The notes beneath the pieces were generated by a model, which ran no database searches, was not told the origin of the DNA, and saw only the letters and a list, made by a program, of their open reading frames with translations. A stretch of 64,000 nt of DNA from Oikopleura dioica (Eukaryota; Chordata; Appendicularia; Copelata; Oikopleuridae), in assembly GCA_907165135.1 (NCBI GenBank), contig OU015567.1, positions 8,995,001 through 9,059,000 of the forward strand, written 5' to 3'. Both the position numbers and the translations under genes were made by a program. Of this stretch, positions 45,728 through 56,295 are shown piece by piece (within the stretch, counting starts at the first letter, position 1; each line of letters starts with the position of its first letter).

Positions 45728-48113
45728 CTTTTTTCTTGCTAGAAACTTGAGAATATAAAGAGAAAAACAAAAGTTGAAACTAAAAAAAGCTACGTGAATA
45801 ACATCAGCTACGGAAATGTGATGCCATACGATTATGGAATTTCGAAGGACTTCGAATACATCACGAATGCGAGCAAAACAGTGAACTCCAAGAAGCGTGA
45901 TATTCGACCAGTTGTCGTTAAAAATATCTAAACAAAATAAATAGCAGTAGCAGTTCCCTTTATCAATGTTGATGGTATGTGTTTGAAAACCATAGATTTC
46001 AGCGCTCGAGAGCATGATAATATTTAACTTACCTGTTTCATAAAGATATTTAATTCAGTATACCTGAAACAAATGTCCATGGATCGGTATTGACTGCCTC
46101 AGTTGTTGCTTCTACTGAGGATGAACTTTCAGTACTCGTTGTGGATGATGATTTAGTTGTAGTAGTTGTTGTCTTTGTAGTGGTCGTTGTTGTTGTCGTT
46201 GTTGTGGTTTTAGTTGTGGTTGTGGTTGTAGATGTGGTTTTAGTTGTGGTGGTTGTGGTTGTAGTTGTTGAAGTTGTTGTTGTCGTTGTTGTTGTTGTGG
46301 AAGTAGTAGTTACCCTCTTTGTTGTAATTGGAGTAGTGGTGATAACTGACGTTGTTGTTTCTTCTTTGAGTGTCGATGTAGATGTTGTATATTCCGTAGT
46401 TGTGCCCATACTTCCTCTTGTTGTCGTTGACCAAGTTGTTGATGTTGTCTCTTCGGCAGTAGAAGTCGTTGTAGTTGTAGAAGTTGTCTCAGGAAGCGTT
46501 GTTTCAACAAACGGAACAAATTGCGTAGTAATTTCTTCCGGGTTCACGCAAAATTTATCCGAAATAAAAGGCATATCATCGGCGCATTGATCCTCCGACT
46601 CGACGATTTCCAACAAGTTTTTCAAGTTACCGGCGATCTTCTCGCAGCTCCAAGGTTTGCTTCCATGTCCAATCATCCAGTGGCCAATGCCTCGCATATC
46701 TCCACAATTTCTGCTTTCTCTTCCAACATAGTAGCCGTAGAAAATGACGAATCGCTGGGACTCTGGCCAGGGGCCACCGACATAGTAGGGACGATTCGTT
46801 GTTTCGTCGAAGCCAGCATAAGTGAAATAAACATTTTTGACGCCACGGAAAGAGACTTGGAAGGAGCCCGTACAGCAGCCGTACTCCTGAAGACATTGGG
46901 CACCCTCGTCCGATTTGTCTGAGCACTCAATGAACTGGTCGCATCTTCTTCCGTAGAGCAAGGGTCGCCCATTTCGACATGAATCTCTGCTGAACTCGCC
47001 AAACTTTTTGCAGCTGTACATGTTGTACACTTCAAGAGCGTCGATAGATGTCATCATTTCGAAGTTGCCAAGCTCGAATTTGTCCTTTCCGCCGCGCGGC
47101 GTGATCGTGTCTTTGTGGTTCATCGAGAACACATGGAAGGGATACTGCATGACGGATCGAGTGTCGTAGGGCTTAGTTCAGGAATGCGAAACTTTCAGAA
47201 ATAAATCAATTTTTGAAAAATAAAAAAAATAAGCTGTTTCATTCCCTTTCCGTTTGTAAATCCATAAATTGGTATTCGATTCCTTGAATTTTCGCGAACT
47301 GTGGCTCCATTCCAGGAAACACATTCTGCTCATGAATTCTTACATATTCGTCTCTATCAGGTCTCATGTGTTCGTGGAGGAATCCAAGGGCGTGCATGAA
47401 CTCGTGTTGAATGGTACCTTTATTCATACAAGCTCTGAATTTCGGGTCTCTGTTTGTGCTGCAGTCTGGAGTTTCAAGTGACATTCGTTGCGCTCCTCCG
47501 ACCATTCCAAGGCTTGACCAGCAGCCTTGATTGAAACCACCTGTTTGAGGATTGGCACACGTGATCTCAATGAAATTGTCGTGGTATTTCTTGTTCTCTG
47601 TATCGTCTTCGAATAAAATGCAACCTTGAATGTATGAAGACACGCTTTGAATCGAGTCAACAACGTAGGATCTCCATCTTTGCGGAAAGTTTTCGTTAAA
47701 GCGAAAAGGAACGATAGTCTGTCCATTCGAATTCGTGATATTCCATCGAGGTGCAATCGTGGCAGCGCCTCGAAGATCCATTCTACCGACCGCGGAAAAA
47801 TCCGTTCTCCAGCTAGCCGCGCTTGTTCTTGTCATTTGCGAGATCTTTTCAACTTGGAAGGGCGTCAAAAACAGATCGTCGTTGATTCTTTGAAGGGGTG
47901 TTTCTTTCTTTGGATCAACCATTTCTATCGGGTCTAAAAGGGCGCTCCAGTTTAAAAGTTATGAAAAAACTCACATTTTCTGATTCGTCTGTTCACCATT
48001 CTTCTTAATTTGTTCGATCTCTGAGGCTCTTTCTTGACGAAATTGCCCTTGAACTGTCCATACTTTTCTGCTTCCGCCGCAAGAACAAAAACTGCGGCGA
48101 ACAAGTTCCACAT
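45728..48113 (-). CDS. Membrane-anchored astacin metalloprotease with LDLa module and Thr-rich stalk
   Basis: Starts MWNLFAAVFVLAAEAEKYG (signal peptide). Exons 48113-47975, 47933-47245, 47171-46064 and 45927-45728. The astacin domain carries HEFMHALGFLHEHMRPDRDE (HExxHxxGxxH zinc motif) and the Met-turn DTRSVMQYP; Gln replaces the usual His of SxMHY. Then an LDL-receptor class A-like module (RRCDQFIECSDKSDEGAQC), an unknown Cys domain, about 130 residues almost purely Thr, and an exon with a hydrophobic helix (VIHVAFFSFNFCFSLYILKF) followed by RKK. The 47244-47172 intron starts GAATGA and ends CTAAG: a GA-AG intron, needed to give the conserved PYDTRSVM join. If the last donor (45727) is not used, the frame reads on to 45614, antisense to the DEG/ENaC 3' end. 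Confidence 0.85.
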
Positions 48114-48245
48114 TTTCGTTCTCTTTTCTCAAGAGGAAACTGTTATTTTCACTCTGGAGCAGGGGTTGCTTCTCTTGCTTTTGAGTGAAAAGAAACGCGC
48201 GGGTAAATTTGAGGTAGCAATTTTAGAAGGAACGAAACAGGCGGG

Positions 48246-49061
48246 ATGAGCCCCCCGGATCAGGTTATCAGCGCAGAGCTCACTCGGACAGAAATCAGAA
48301 AACTAATAGCAGAGTGGTTAATTCGCCGCTTATTACACAAAGCTCATCGCGGCATCAAAGCAGTTGTTGATGAAATCGTATTGAGTAATCAGCATCATGC
48401 TTCTCTAGAATGTTTTTTGTCAACCTTGAAAAAAGCAATGCTCATCCTCAGAAAAATGAGATTCCCGCTGGACTCGTACAAGCAGCTCGAAAATAGACTC
48501 GAAAAAATTGAAAATAACAAGGATTCCCCATTCAAGAACTTGTGGTTCATTTCAATTACTTCGCCGACTACCTTTCTTAAAACAACAACTTTTTGGTTTC
48601 ATTATTCTGATGGTTTAAGAAAGTTCAAGGTACACAACTTTAATTAAAGCGAGTTTTTTAGAAAATAAATTAAGATAGCCAAATGCCAAAGAATAGGTAC
48701 AACTGAAAACGACGCTGATGAAAAGGAAGAAGTTGTCCAAACGGAGTTTCCCATTGAAATCGAGTGCCGAGTTTACAAATGCCCTGCCCGTGCAACAATA
48801 TTCGTAACTGACCTCAGCTTGATGAGAGGAACCAAGTTCAACGAAAAAGCTTCCAGGCGAGCTTTGATGCAAGCTTACTCGAGAGTCACGATGGAGAACA
48901 CACAGCACACTTGCTCGCCTCTTTCACTCTCAACAGCTTTGACTTATTCAGTCAGGGATCATTTGATGGCAAGAGATGCCACTCCCATTGAACTGCAAGA
49001 CGAAATAAACGACATGAAGGACTGCCCGAGACTCAATGAAATAGGAACCGATTTAGAATAA
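48246..49061 (+). CDS. Module A, copy 2: putative FLYWCH-like zinc-binding protein
   Basis: Two exons, 48246 to 48629 and about 48676 to 49061, joined by a short GT-AG intron (TTCAAG donor side, acceptor AATTAAG). Conserved A-module blocks are intact: NLWFISITSPTTF, TFWFHYSDGLRKF, FPIEIECRVYKCPARATIFVTD, YSRVTMENTQHTC, and the end MKDCPRLNEIGTDLE. C-x4-C and H-x-C are kept. It carries a longer N-terminal helical extension than copies 1 and 3 (IRKLIAEWLIRRLLHKAHRG). Unlike copy 1, no frame break. Module B copy 2 follows downstream on the same strand. Confidence 0.7.
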
Positions 49062-49328
49062 AAGAAAATTTTAGAGTAAAGAAAATTTGAAATCCGAAAA
49101 AAGGATTTGACGAGAAAGAATGCAATAGGACTTGCGCACACCGGGAAAAGAAAATAAACAAAGAAATTCAATCAAAATGGTACAGTTCCTGGGCAAAAGC
49201 GCAAAAACAAGCTGAAGAGTCGGCGTTGAAAAGAGGTACTCTTCCATGTTTTCAGTTTGGGTCAACACTTCTTAGTTTACGATAGTTCTGCGTCTTTTCT
49301 TTCGGGAATACCGTCTGAAGGCTGCCCC

Positions 49329-49623
49329 ATGAGCGGAAGCAACAACTCGAAGAAAATGAAAATCGAAGAAGATGATTCTGATGATCCGGATCTGATCTCC
49401 ACTTCTGAATTTTTCAGCATCGAGGAAGAAAATCAGGATTCGCAAGAATTCGACTTCGCTTCAGATATTTGGTAAGCCAACCTATTTATGCAAATGTTGA
49501 TGATGATGATCACAAAGGTCTGAATCGACCAGTTCCACTCCTGCAGCTAACGATACGGAGAAGACGAAAGACCTGCAGACAATGATGGCTGAACTAAACG
49601 AATTGCTGCCAAAACGAGAATAA
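49329..49623 (+). CDS. Module B, copy 2: short acidic protein
   Basis: Exons 49329-49471 and 49518-49623 with a 46-bp GT-AG intron; AATAAA at 49662. The protein starts MSGSNNSKKMKIEEDDSDDP and is strongly acidic; the C-terminus LQTMMAELNELLPKRE matches the end motif of the other two B genes. Much shorter than copies 1 and 3. Function unknown. Confidence 0.65.
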
Positions 49624-49794
49624 CTTTTTCCATGCCACTTGCACAAATATTATTTTCCTTCAATAAATTTTTCTAGAAAAACTTTCGAGAACGAAAGCTC
49701 TTTTGACTCTTATCAAGTTGCTTGAAACGTGTGACATCTCTAGATTCTTGAGCAAGTCTGACTTTCGCTTTAAATTTCCCTCATTTTTTGCGAA

Positions 49795-50451
49795 GATGGG
49801 AGTCGTAGAACCGTACATAGAGATTGAAAAGCGTCTGGGAATAATCAGCAATACGCCGTGGGAAGGAATCCCTCATGAAAACATGGTGTTCATCACCAAA
49901 TACGCGGTAGAAGAGATCGGTTTAGTGCAAAATACAATCTTTTGGTTTTGGTATCCCGATGGTCTCAGAAGGTTCTGGGTCGGTCCAAGCTTTCTCAAAT
50001 TTATTCCTAAGCAATTTTATAGATTGGCCCTATCCAAGACAACAACCAGCCAGAAAATGTTAAATCAAATGAGTTCCCGATCGGGCTGCAATGCTTCTGC
50101 CCGACATGTGCGATCCGAGGAGTAATCTACATCACCGACGTTAATTTGAGAGGAAATAATAAGACTTATGCGAAAACTGGAGACTATTTGAAACCAGCCT
50201 ATTACGACATCAACCATAAATACAATCTGAGATCGCTTTTCGAGTGTTACTCGCGAGCCAAGGTGTCCAGTGGTCTTCATTCTTGTCAAGCGCTTCCAAT
50301 CAAAGATGGAGTCACTGCCTTGGTAAGAGATCACATCTTGTCGAAAAAAGAATCGCCTGTAACTATTGAACGGGAACTTGCAAGGATGCAGAACTGCCCA
50401 AGGATACTTCAAGCAGGGAGGGATCAGAAATGTATATTCTCATCTGAGTGA
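49795..50451 (+). CDS. Module A, copy 3: putative FLYWCH-like zinc-binding protein
   Basis: Exons 49795 to 49977 and about 50025 to 50451 joined by a short GT-AG intron. Blocks: NMVFITKYAVEEIGL, NTIFWFWYPDGLRRFW, NEFPIGLQCFCPTCAIRGVIYITD, CYSRAKVSSGLHSC, and MQNCPRILQAG at the end. The C-x-C-x2-C arrangement allows the same C-x4-C pair as copy 2. The ATG at 49795 follows a pyrimidine-rich stretch; the frame is open further upstream. A hAT-type MITE separates it from module B copy 3. Confidence 0.7.
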
Positions 50452-50729
50452 TAAGGAAATACTGAGGAGTATTTGTTATTCAATATATCCCGGAAAGGCT
50501 TTGACGAAAATGAGATTCAGCGAATATTATATTTTCATGAAAATCGGCTCAAGAAACAGAAAGAGAAGGTTGACAAACCAAACATCATTCAAATTGGACC
50601 AGGAGTGCAATTTTATCGACCAATGGCGCCACAAAAAGTTTATTACACTAGCGGTTATACTGTAAAGACGGTCGGAGGACTAAACACGGGAATGTCTGGA
50701 GGGGTTCCGATGACGAGACCTATCACGTC

Positions 50730-51065
50730 CAGGGTTCCAAATTTGGCCAAAAATTTTTGAATTTGAGCGAGCGATGAGCACGGAGAATTGGCTAGTGAGT
50801 AATAAACCTCGCTTAAGCGTCGCTCAAACCTCGCTCGAGCGGCGCTCAAACCTCGCTCAAAAGTCGCTCAAACGTCGCTCCAAAGTCGCTCGGATCTCGC
50901 TCAAACCTCGCTCAGCTATCATATTTTTTTACCTTGAGCGAGCGAGCGACTGAGCGGTTCTCTATGAAAATCAGTTGAGTGAGCGGAGCGTGAGCGATCG
51001 CTCGCTCGCTCATCGCTCGCTCACGCTCAGATGTCGCTCAGCGCTCAGCCAGAATTGGAACCCTG
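50730..51065. mobile_element. hAT-type non-autonomous element (336 bp) with exact 8-bp duplication
   Basis: TIRs CAGGGTTCCAA at the left and TTGGAACCCTG at the right, typical of hAT ends. The sequence ATCACGTC lies immediately outside both ends (50722-50729 and 51066-51073), an exact 8-bp target duplication. The interior is an array of short units of the GCTCAAACCTC and GAGCGAGC kind in both orientations, able to fold on itself; no coding capacity. Confidence 0.9.
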
Positions 51066-51107
51066 ATCACGTCACAACCACAGCATTATTCCCTGTCTCT
51101 GAATCTC

Positions 51108-52906
51108 ATGGCACCTCCTAAGACACCAATAAGGTCCTCCTGGAAAAAGTAAGCTGAATTATAACAGTTGAGTAGTGGATCAATTCTTCAATCAATTCAA
51201 GGAAAACTGAAAGTACGGCTTCGAAATCAGGGAAAGAAGAGGACAAAAGTCCACCTCCCTTTGGTTCAAGGCAGAAGAAAAAGTAAGCAAAATAATGATC
51301 TCTTTAACTTGACAAATTAAAGAAAAGCGGAAAAAGCACGGACTAGATGGCCCTGTAAAGAAGATGAAAATTGGACACCAACGAATCGAATCCATCGAAC
51401 GAGAAGCACCATCGTAGACGTCAAACAGGAACCAATTGATGAGACAACACAATCTACGGTATCAGAAAACCCACGCCGTCGAAGTCTCCGGAGTGCTTTT
51501 CGAAAACCGAAAAAAGCCATAGTCGATGATAAAGATAATGATGATGAGGTAGAAGAAGATGACGATGAGAATAACGATGAGGATGACGATGTTATTCTTG
51601 TTGAAAGTGATGTTCCATTCAGGTTTTCTTTCTCATTTTTATGCTGGTAAAATTGTTTTTAGCGATATTGCTTCTTCTTTGAAGACTCCTGTTCAAAACC
51701 AAAAGAATAAATCCGAACTTGTTAAAGAGCCACTGCCTTTGTCGGACGAAGATTCAATCAGTGACAGTTTGATTTACAACAGAACGCAAGATTGGATAAA
51801 CACGCAAAACCCAAAGCTGTCACCAGAGAAAACTGCCACAGAAAGCGAGGACCCACCAGAAAAAGTCACACCAAAATTCGAGTAAGGTCAAATATTGCTT
51901 TCGAAAAACTATGAGTAACTTTTAAGTTCAACTTGGCGGAGCTCGGAAATTCACGAAGTTATTCACAATTTGAAGAAAAAACACTTCGAAAGGAAAAGAA
52001 GCCAAAATGTGGGCACTGGTGAGCTTCTACAGGAGGGATCAGCGATACAGCCAGATTCCGCAGTTCACAAGCTTCAAATCGAGGGTGCCAAGCGAAATCT
52101 ATTGGACGACCGGGTGTTCTGCTCTGACATTTTCACTGAAGAAGAGATGAAGGGACGCAGGCCAACAGTTAGGAAAGCTCGATCGGTAATACATCCAACT
52201 AAATCCTGTTATTTATAAGTTTAAGGATTTCGCTGGAATAGAAAGAGTGAAGCGAAATCTTCTGAATGACAAAAACTTCTCCGACATTTACAAGCCTGAA
52301 GAGACAACTCCAGTGACCTCTGAGAAGTAAGCGAACTTCAAGTTCTGGAGGAATATAGAATTCTTAGGGCAGCTGACGAGGCAGAGACAAAGCTTTTGCC
52401 AGTATCTCTGAGAGAATCGGATATAAGTTCATCTACTCATCGACGGAGAAAACCAAGAATAATTACACCTCGAAAGAAGGATCCAAAAGACGATGTTGAG
52501 AAATCAGAAGATGCTCAAGATCCCGCGGTCGAAAGAAAGCCGAAAGGACGAAGTCGTCGAGTTGTGAAAAGCGCAGCAAGAATCCGGGAGAGTTTCAACC
52601 AGGGTCTTCAACAAACGAAGCTTCAGAAGCCGAACGATGAAACGAAGAAAGAGATCTTGACTTGGATTTCGAAATTGGGATGGGCCAGGAATTGGTGCGA
52701 CGATGTCATCAAAGTTTTGGGAGGTAAGAATCCTGATCTCACATTTTTTACAAAAAAAATAAGAAATGAAAACGGCTCTGAAGAGTTTCCAACCCGCCAA
52801 CTCCGATTCAAGTGACACTGAAATCGAAGAAAATAAAGCTGAAGGATTGGAGAAAAGCGACTTAGAAAACATGATGGACGAGTTTGATTCATTCTTGCAG
52901 ACCTGA
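51108..52906 (+). CDS. Module B, copy 3: long charged nuclear-type protein
   Basis: Starts MAPPKTPIRSSWKK; about seven exons with 40-60 bp GT-AG introns, ending TGA at 52904-52906. Lys/Arg- and Asp/Glu-rich throughout, with basic patches (RRKPRIITPRKKDPK, PKGRSRRVVKSAARIR) and an acidic run (VEEDDDENNDEDDD). Two similar segments occur, EGAKRNLLDDRVFCSDIF and IERVKRNLLNDKNFSDIY, an internal duplication. The C-terminal LENMMDEFDSFLQT motif links it to the other two B genes. Composition suggests a chromatin or nuclear protein. No named domain. Confidence 0.65.
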
Positions 52907-53098
52907 TACTTTTCAATGCCGTGTTCTCTGTCACAAAATAAATTTTCGTTCAGAAACTCTATCTACTTGAGCCCTGCAAGATGTTCTTATAAACCTGCAC
53001 GAAAGAAAAAAACACTTCTCAAATCAAGTTCTTTCTGAAAACGAAAGAAAATGACTTGCGAAAAGAGATTGAAGTAGGCAGAGTCGACAATTGTTTAT

Positions 53099-53957
53099 TT
53101 ACTTGGACTTCTTGGCCTTGAGCTTTCGGACGTAGAACTCGAGTTCTTTGCCTTCGAGGATGTAGCCGTCGCATCGGCCGCACTGTCCAGGTCGGGAGGA
53201 GACTCGGGCGAGGAGTCGACCTGAATGCGTTTTACAACGGCGCTAGAATTCGGTGTCTTACCTTGTCCGAACTGCTCGGAGAGGTTGGGGTTAACTTCAG
53301 CCTGCTTCTGTCGCTCGGTGAATTTGACCTGGGTGCTCTTGGATCGCTTGGAGATGTCGAGAGCGGCTTCTTCTTCGGCGGAGAGCTTGGCGTTCTTCTT
53401 TCGGCCAAGGGGAGTGGCATAGTGCGACTCGTACCACTAAATGACACAAGTCAGGCGCGGGACAAAACTTTTACAATTCATATCCCGCCAGTCGAGCGAC
53501 TGGGGGAGTCTGATTTTCATCCAAAGAAGCACCGTACTCAGTGTTTAGCATTTGTTCAATGAGTGGCACAAGCGTTCTACCTGTCGGAATGGAGCGCAAT
53601 CGACGGTGACGATGGCGCCCTTGACGAGGGTCTTGGTTCGGACCAACTCGTTGTTCGAGGCGTTGTAGACAACGTCGATGATTCGGCACTTTCGGGATAC
53701 GGCCTCGGTAGCCCAGGAGAACGATCCCTAGAATGGAGGATGAGGGAAGGCTCGAAGAGTTATGAATTTACCTGGTCGAGTCGAAGTGCTCGGTACTTGG
53801 TGTTTCCACCTCGAGTTCGGACGTTATGAACTCGCTCAGGCTTGAGGGAGGTCATGGCCTGTGGCCGGGCCTTCAAGAAAGCTCGCTTCTTTCGGGTAAT
53901 TGGCCGCTTGCCGCCGGTGGCACGGCGCTTGTGCATTGAGTCACGACTGACGCCCAT
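53099..53957 (-). CDS. RPS8: 40S ribosomal protein S8 (eS8)
   Basis: Unmistakable: [70 protein letters not shown] and [20 protein letters not shown] are the conserved S8 blocks. Exons 53957-53772, 53727-53581, 53436-53262 and 53220-53099, all GT-AG and in phase. Structural protein of the small subunit, near the central domain of 18S rRNA. Length (about 209 aa) matches the animal protein. The 53580-53437 intron (144 bp) is longer than its neighbours. AATAAA overlaps the stop codon. The first exon holds the start only a few bases after a pyrimidine/AG acceptor-like context. Confidence 0.97.
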
Positions 53958-54186
53958 TTCGAACTGAAAAAAGTAAAATTAAGAATCATTTTTTACGAAA
54001 ATAGAACGATACTTTATAAAATATAAAATAAAGAAACAGTTTTTTCGAAGTCCGAGGTTAAGAAAACCAGTGAATGAAAATTTTCATTTGCGAAAAAGGC
54101 ACTTGCAAAGTTTTAAGCGAAGTTTGTGGATATATGTTTTGAAAAGTGGTGCTAGAATGAAGCTAGGCGAAGGTCTTTGAGAAATT

Positions 54187-55293
54187 CTAGTAGTGCTTTG
54201 ATTTGATTCCGAAAAGGTTGAACGTCGTATTCTGGCGAGGAACAGTCGCCCCTCTGTGCCTGCGTATGCTCGTTTGGCTGTGAAGGGGGACATTTCGCCA
54301 GTGCGCATTTTGGACGAGATCGGACATGTTCTTCCTTGAGGCGAGAGCGCTATTTTCAGTTCCAAATGCGCTGCGTTTCGGCGGATCCCGCGGTCCGAGT
54401 GGCTCCGGGAAATTCGAATTTTTATTCTTGTCGATCGCGGGAAGGGAGGTTTTCGAACTCGAATTCGTCGAATTGCTTGAAATTGAACCACCGGTTGATC
54501 CTTGATTTCTCATTTTGCTCCACGAGTTTGAGCGTTGAAAGAGCGCAGGTTCTTCGTGGCGTCGTTTTTCGCGAAAATCGTCGGTCAATCTGTTGCGCCG
54601 CGTTTTCGGCTTGTTGAAGCGAAAGAAGCCGTCGAAGATGACGAAGTTGTTGATTTGCGGAACGCTGCCGACAAGCGAGTAGTGCTTGCGGAGGAAACTT
54701 CTGAACTTGGAGCTGGGCCGATCGATAGCGAGTTGCGCTGGATGAAGAGACAAATCCTGCAGCATGAATTCGAAAAGCCGACGGCCGCAGCCTTGACGCT
54801 GGTGAGATTCGACGACGAAGAAGTCTAGCACGCAGACAGGACGGGTTTCTGACTGGTTGCCGTTACGGTCCATGATGAAAAGCGGCTAAAATGAATGGTT
54901 GGCTCTCAGAATTATTTTGCTTTTGAAATTACCTTGTAACCGAGTTTGATAAAACCGAGGACGAGATTCTCTTGTCTCAAAATGTAAATCGACTGTTGAT
55001 CTCCAGCCGTCATTTGAAGAAAACTCGTGATGGACGACCCAAGACCTTGAGCGTCCGCTGATTTCTTTCCCAGACGATCTGAAATTTACTTTACCAAATG
55101 ACTAGCAAAAGACTGTCTCACCAATGATAAGCTGAATCTTCTCGGCCTTGGTGTACTGGATTGTTGTATTTCTTCTCTCGTAAGCGGAATGGTACCTCCT
55201 CGGCATTGAATAGTTCAAACGGGTTATTTCTTCTTGTCGAAAAGGCGTGATTTCTCGGGGAAGAACATCCAAAACGTCGAAACCCAACTCCAT
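54187..55293 (-). CDS. ATAT1: Alpha-tubulin N-acetyltransferase (MEC-17/ATAT1)
   Basis: Acetylates Lys40 of alpha-tubulin inside microtubules. Exons 55293-55122, 55078-54933 and 54885-54187. Family blocks: MELGFDVLDVLPREITPF, LILGFIKLGYK-type strand (read as NLVLGFIKLGYK), the acetyl-CoA loop ESHQRQGCGRRLFEFML, then RPSSKFRSFLRKHY and PQINNFVIFDGFF, all diagnostic of the Gcn5-like MEC-17 fold. The basic, Ser/Asn-rich tail after about residue 200 is variable in the family. GT-AG introns of 43-47 bp. The start is the first Met with the family N-terminus. Confidence 0.93.
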
Positions 55294-56295
55294 TTTCGAA
55301 CTCCAAATTCGATTATTTTCCGTCTAGAAATCAAAGACTGTAATTATTTGTCCATCTAAGAAACTGTCTCATACAGGAATTCTGCTCTGAGATCGACAAG
55401 AGGATTTTAGATAAAAAGAAGTCGAGTAAATGAAACAGTAAGAAAATTTAACGAATCATGAATTACACATGTGATTAATTAAATTAAATGAAATTTACAG
55501 TAACTAGAACTCATTCGTATTATGAAGATTTGAGCATTTTTTTACAAACTAAAAAGGTTCCCCGAGAGAAAAACTACGAAAAGACCCATCAAGCAATTTT
55601 TGGCACCTCCTCGTCTTCTGAAAAGATCTCTAATCGTCCGTAAATGACTCTAGAACGTTTCTAGCACCGTCAGGTGTTCGTAAATTCTCTGGAAATCTTT
55701 CTAAACGTGGTAAAGTTGATTGGGTCTTACGATTGGGCGCAAAGCTAAAGCAGTGACGCGCTCGGCCAATCACACGCGGAGAAGCACCCACGCGCGACGC
55801 ATTTCGCGACGCAAATTTCTCGAAACGCGCTGATCTCCGGAAAATCAGATATTCTGATACCTTCTCTGCTCTAGAAAAATGACTTTCTGAAGAGGAAAAT
55901 CGCGTTTCGTTTAAAATGCCAAAAAGTGAAAAATCTAGTTTTTAAAATTTATTTATTTTTGAACTCTCTGTCTTTTTCTGTTTATTTAATTTATTATGTC
56001 CCAAAGGAAGGATAAAAACCGTTCGTTTCATGAAAATTTGCTCGCAGTTGGGATTCGTCAAAAAATTATTATTTTCTGAAGGAAGTCACGTGTTTAATTC
56101 TGTATCACTACAATCTGACGATTTTAACATTGAAAATGGCCAGTGAGAGAGAATCGGAGATACCGGTTGATACGATATAAAAGCGGGAGAGTGGAATGTT
56201 TCTAGATGAAAAAATGAAAATTCAAATTGGCGATTTAGTCAAATGAAATCGAGTTCGACAAATTTGCTCTTCACTTGAGCTTTTTCGAGAAAAAA
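55294..56295. other. Intergenic region between divergent ATAT1 and FAM135 genes
   Basis: About 1 kb with no coding signal seen; presumably holds both promoters. A TATA-like GATATAAAAGCGG is present near 56174, about 120 bp before the FAM135 ATG. Confidence 0.45.

Noticed and set aside
46090-46590. Long plus-strand frame rich in Val (antisense to the astacin stalk)
   Set aside because: It is the mirror of Thr codons (ACN) read as GTN on the other strand; the sense frame has the astacin domains.
50800-51060. Possible CRISPR-like array of short repeats
   Set aside because: Units vary in length and orientation, have no uniform spacers, and are bounded by hAT ends with a target duplication in a eukaryotic context.
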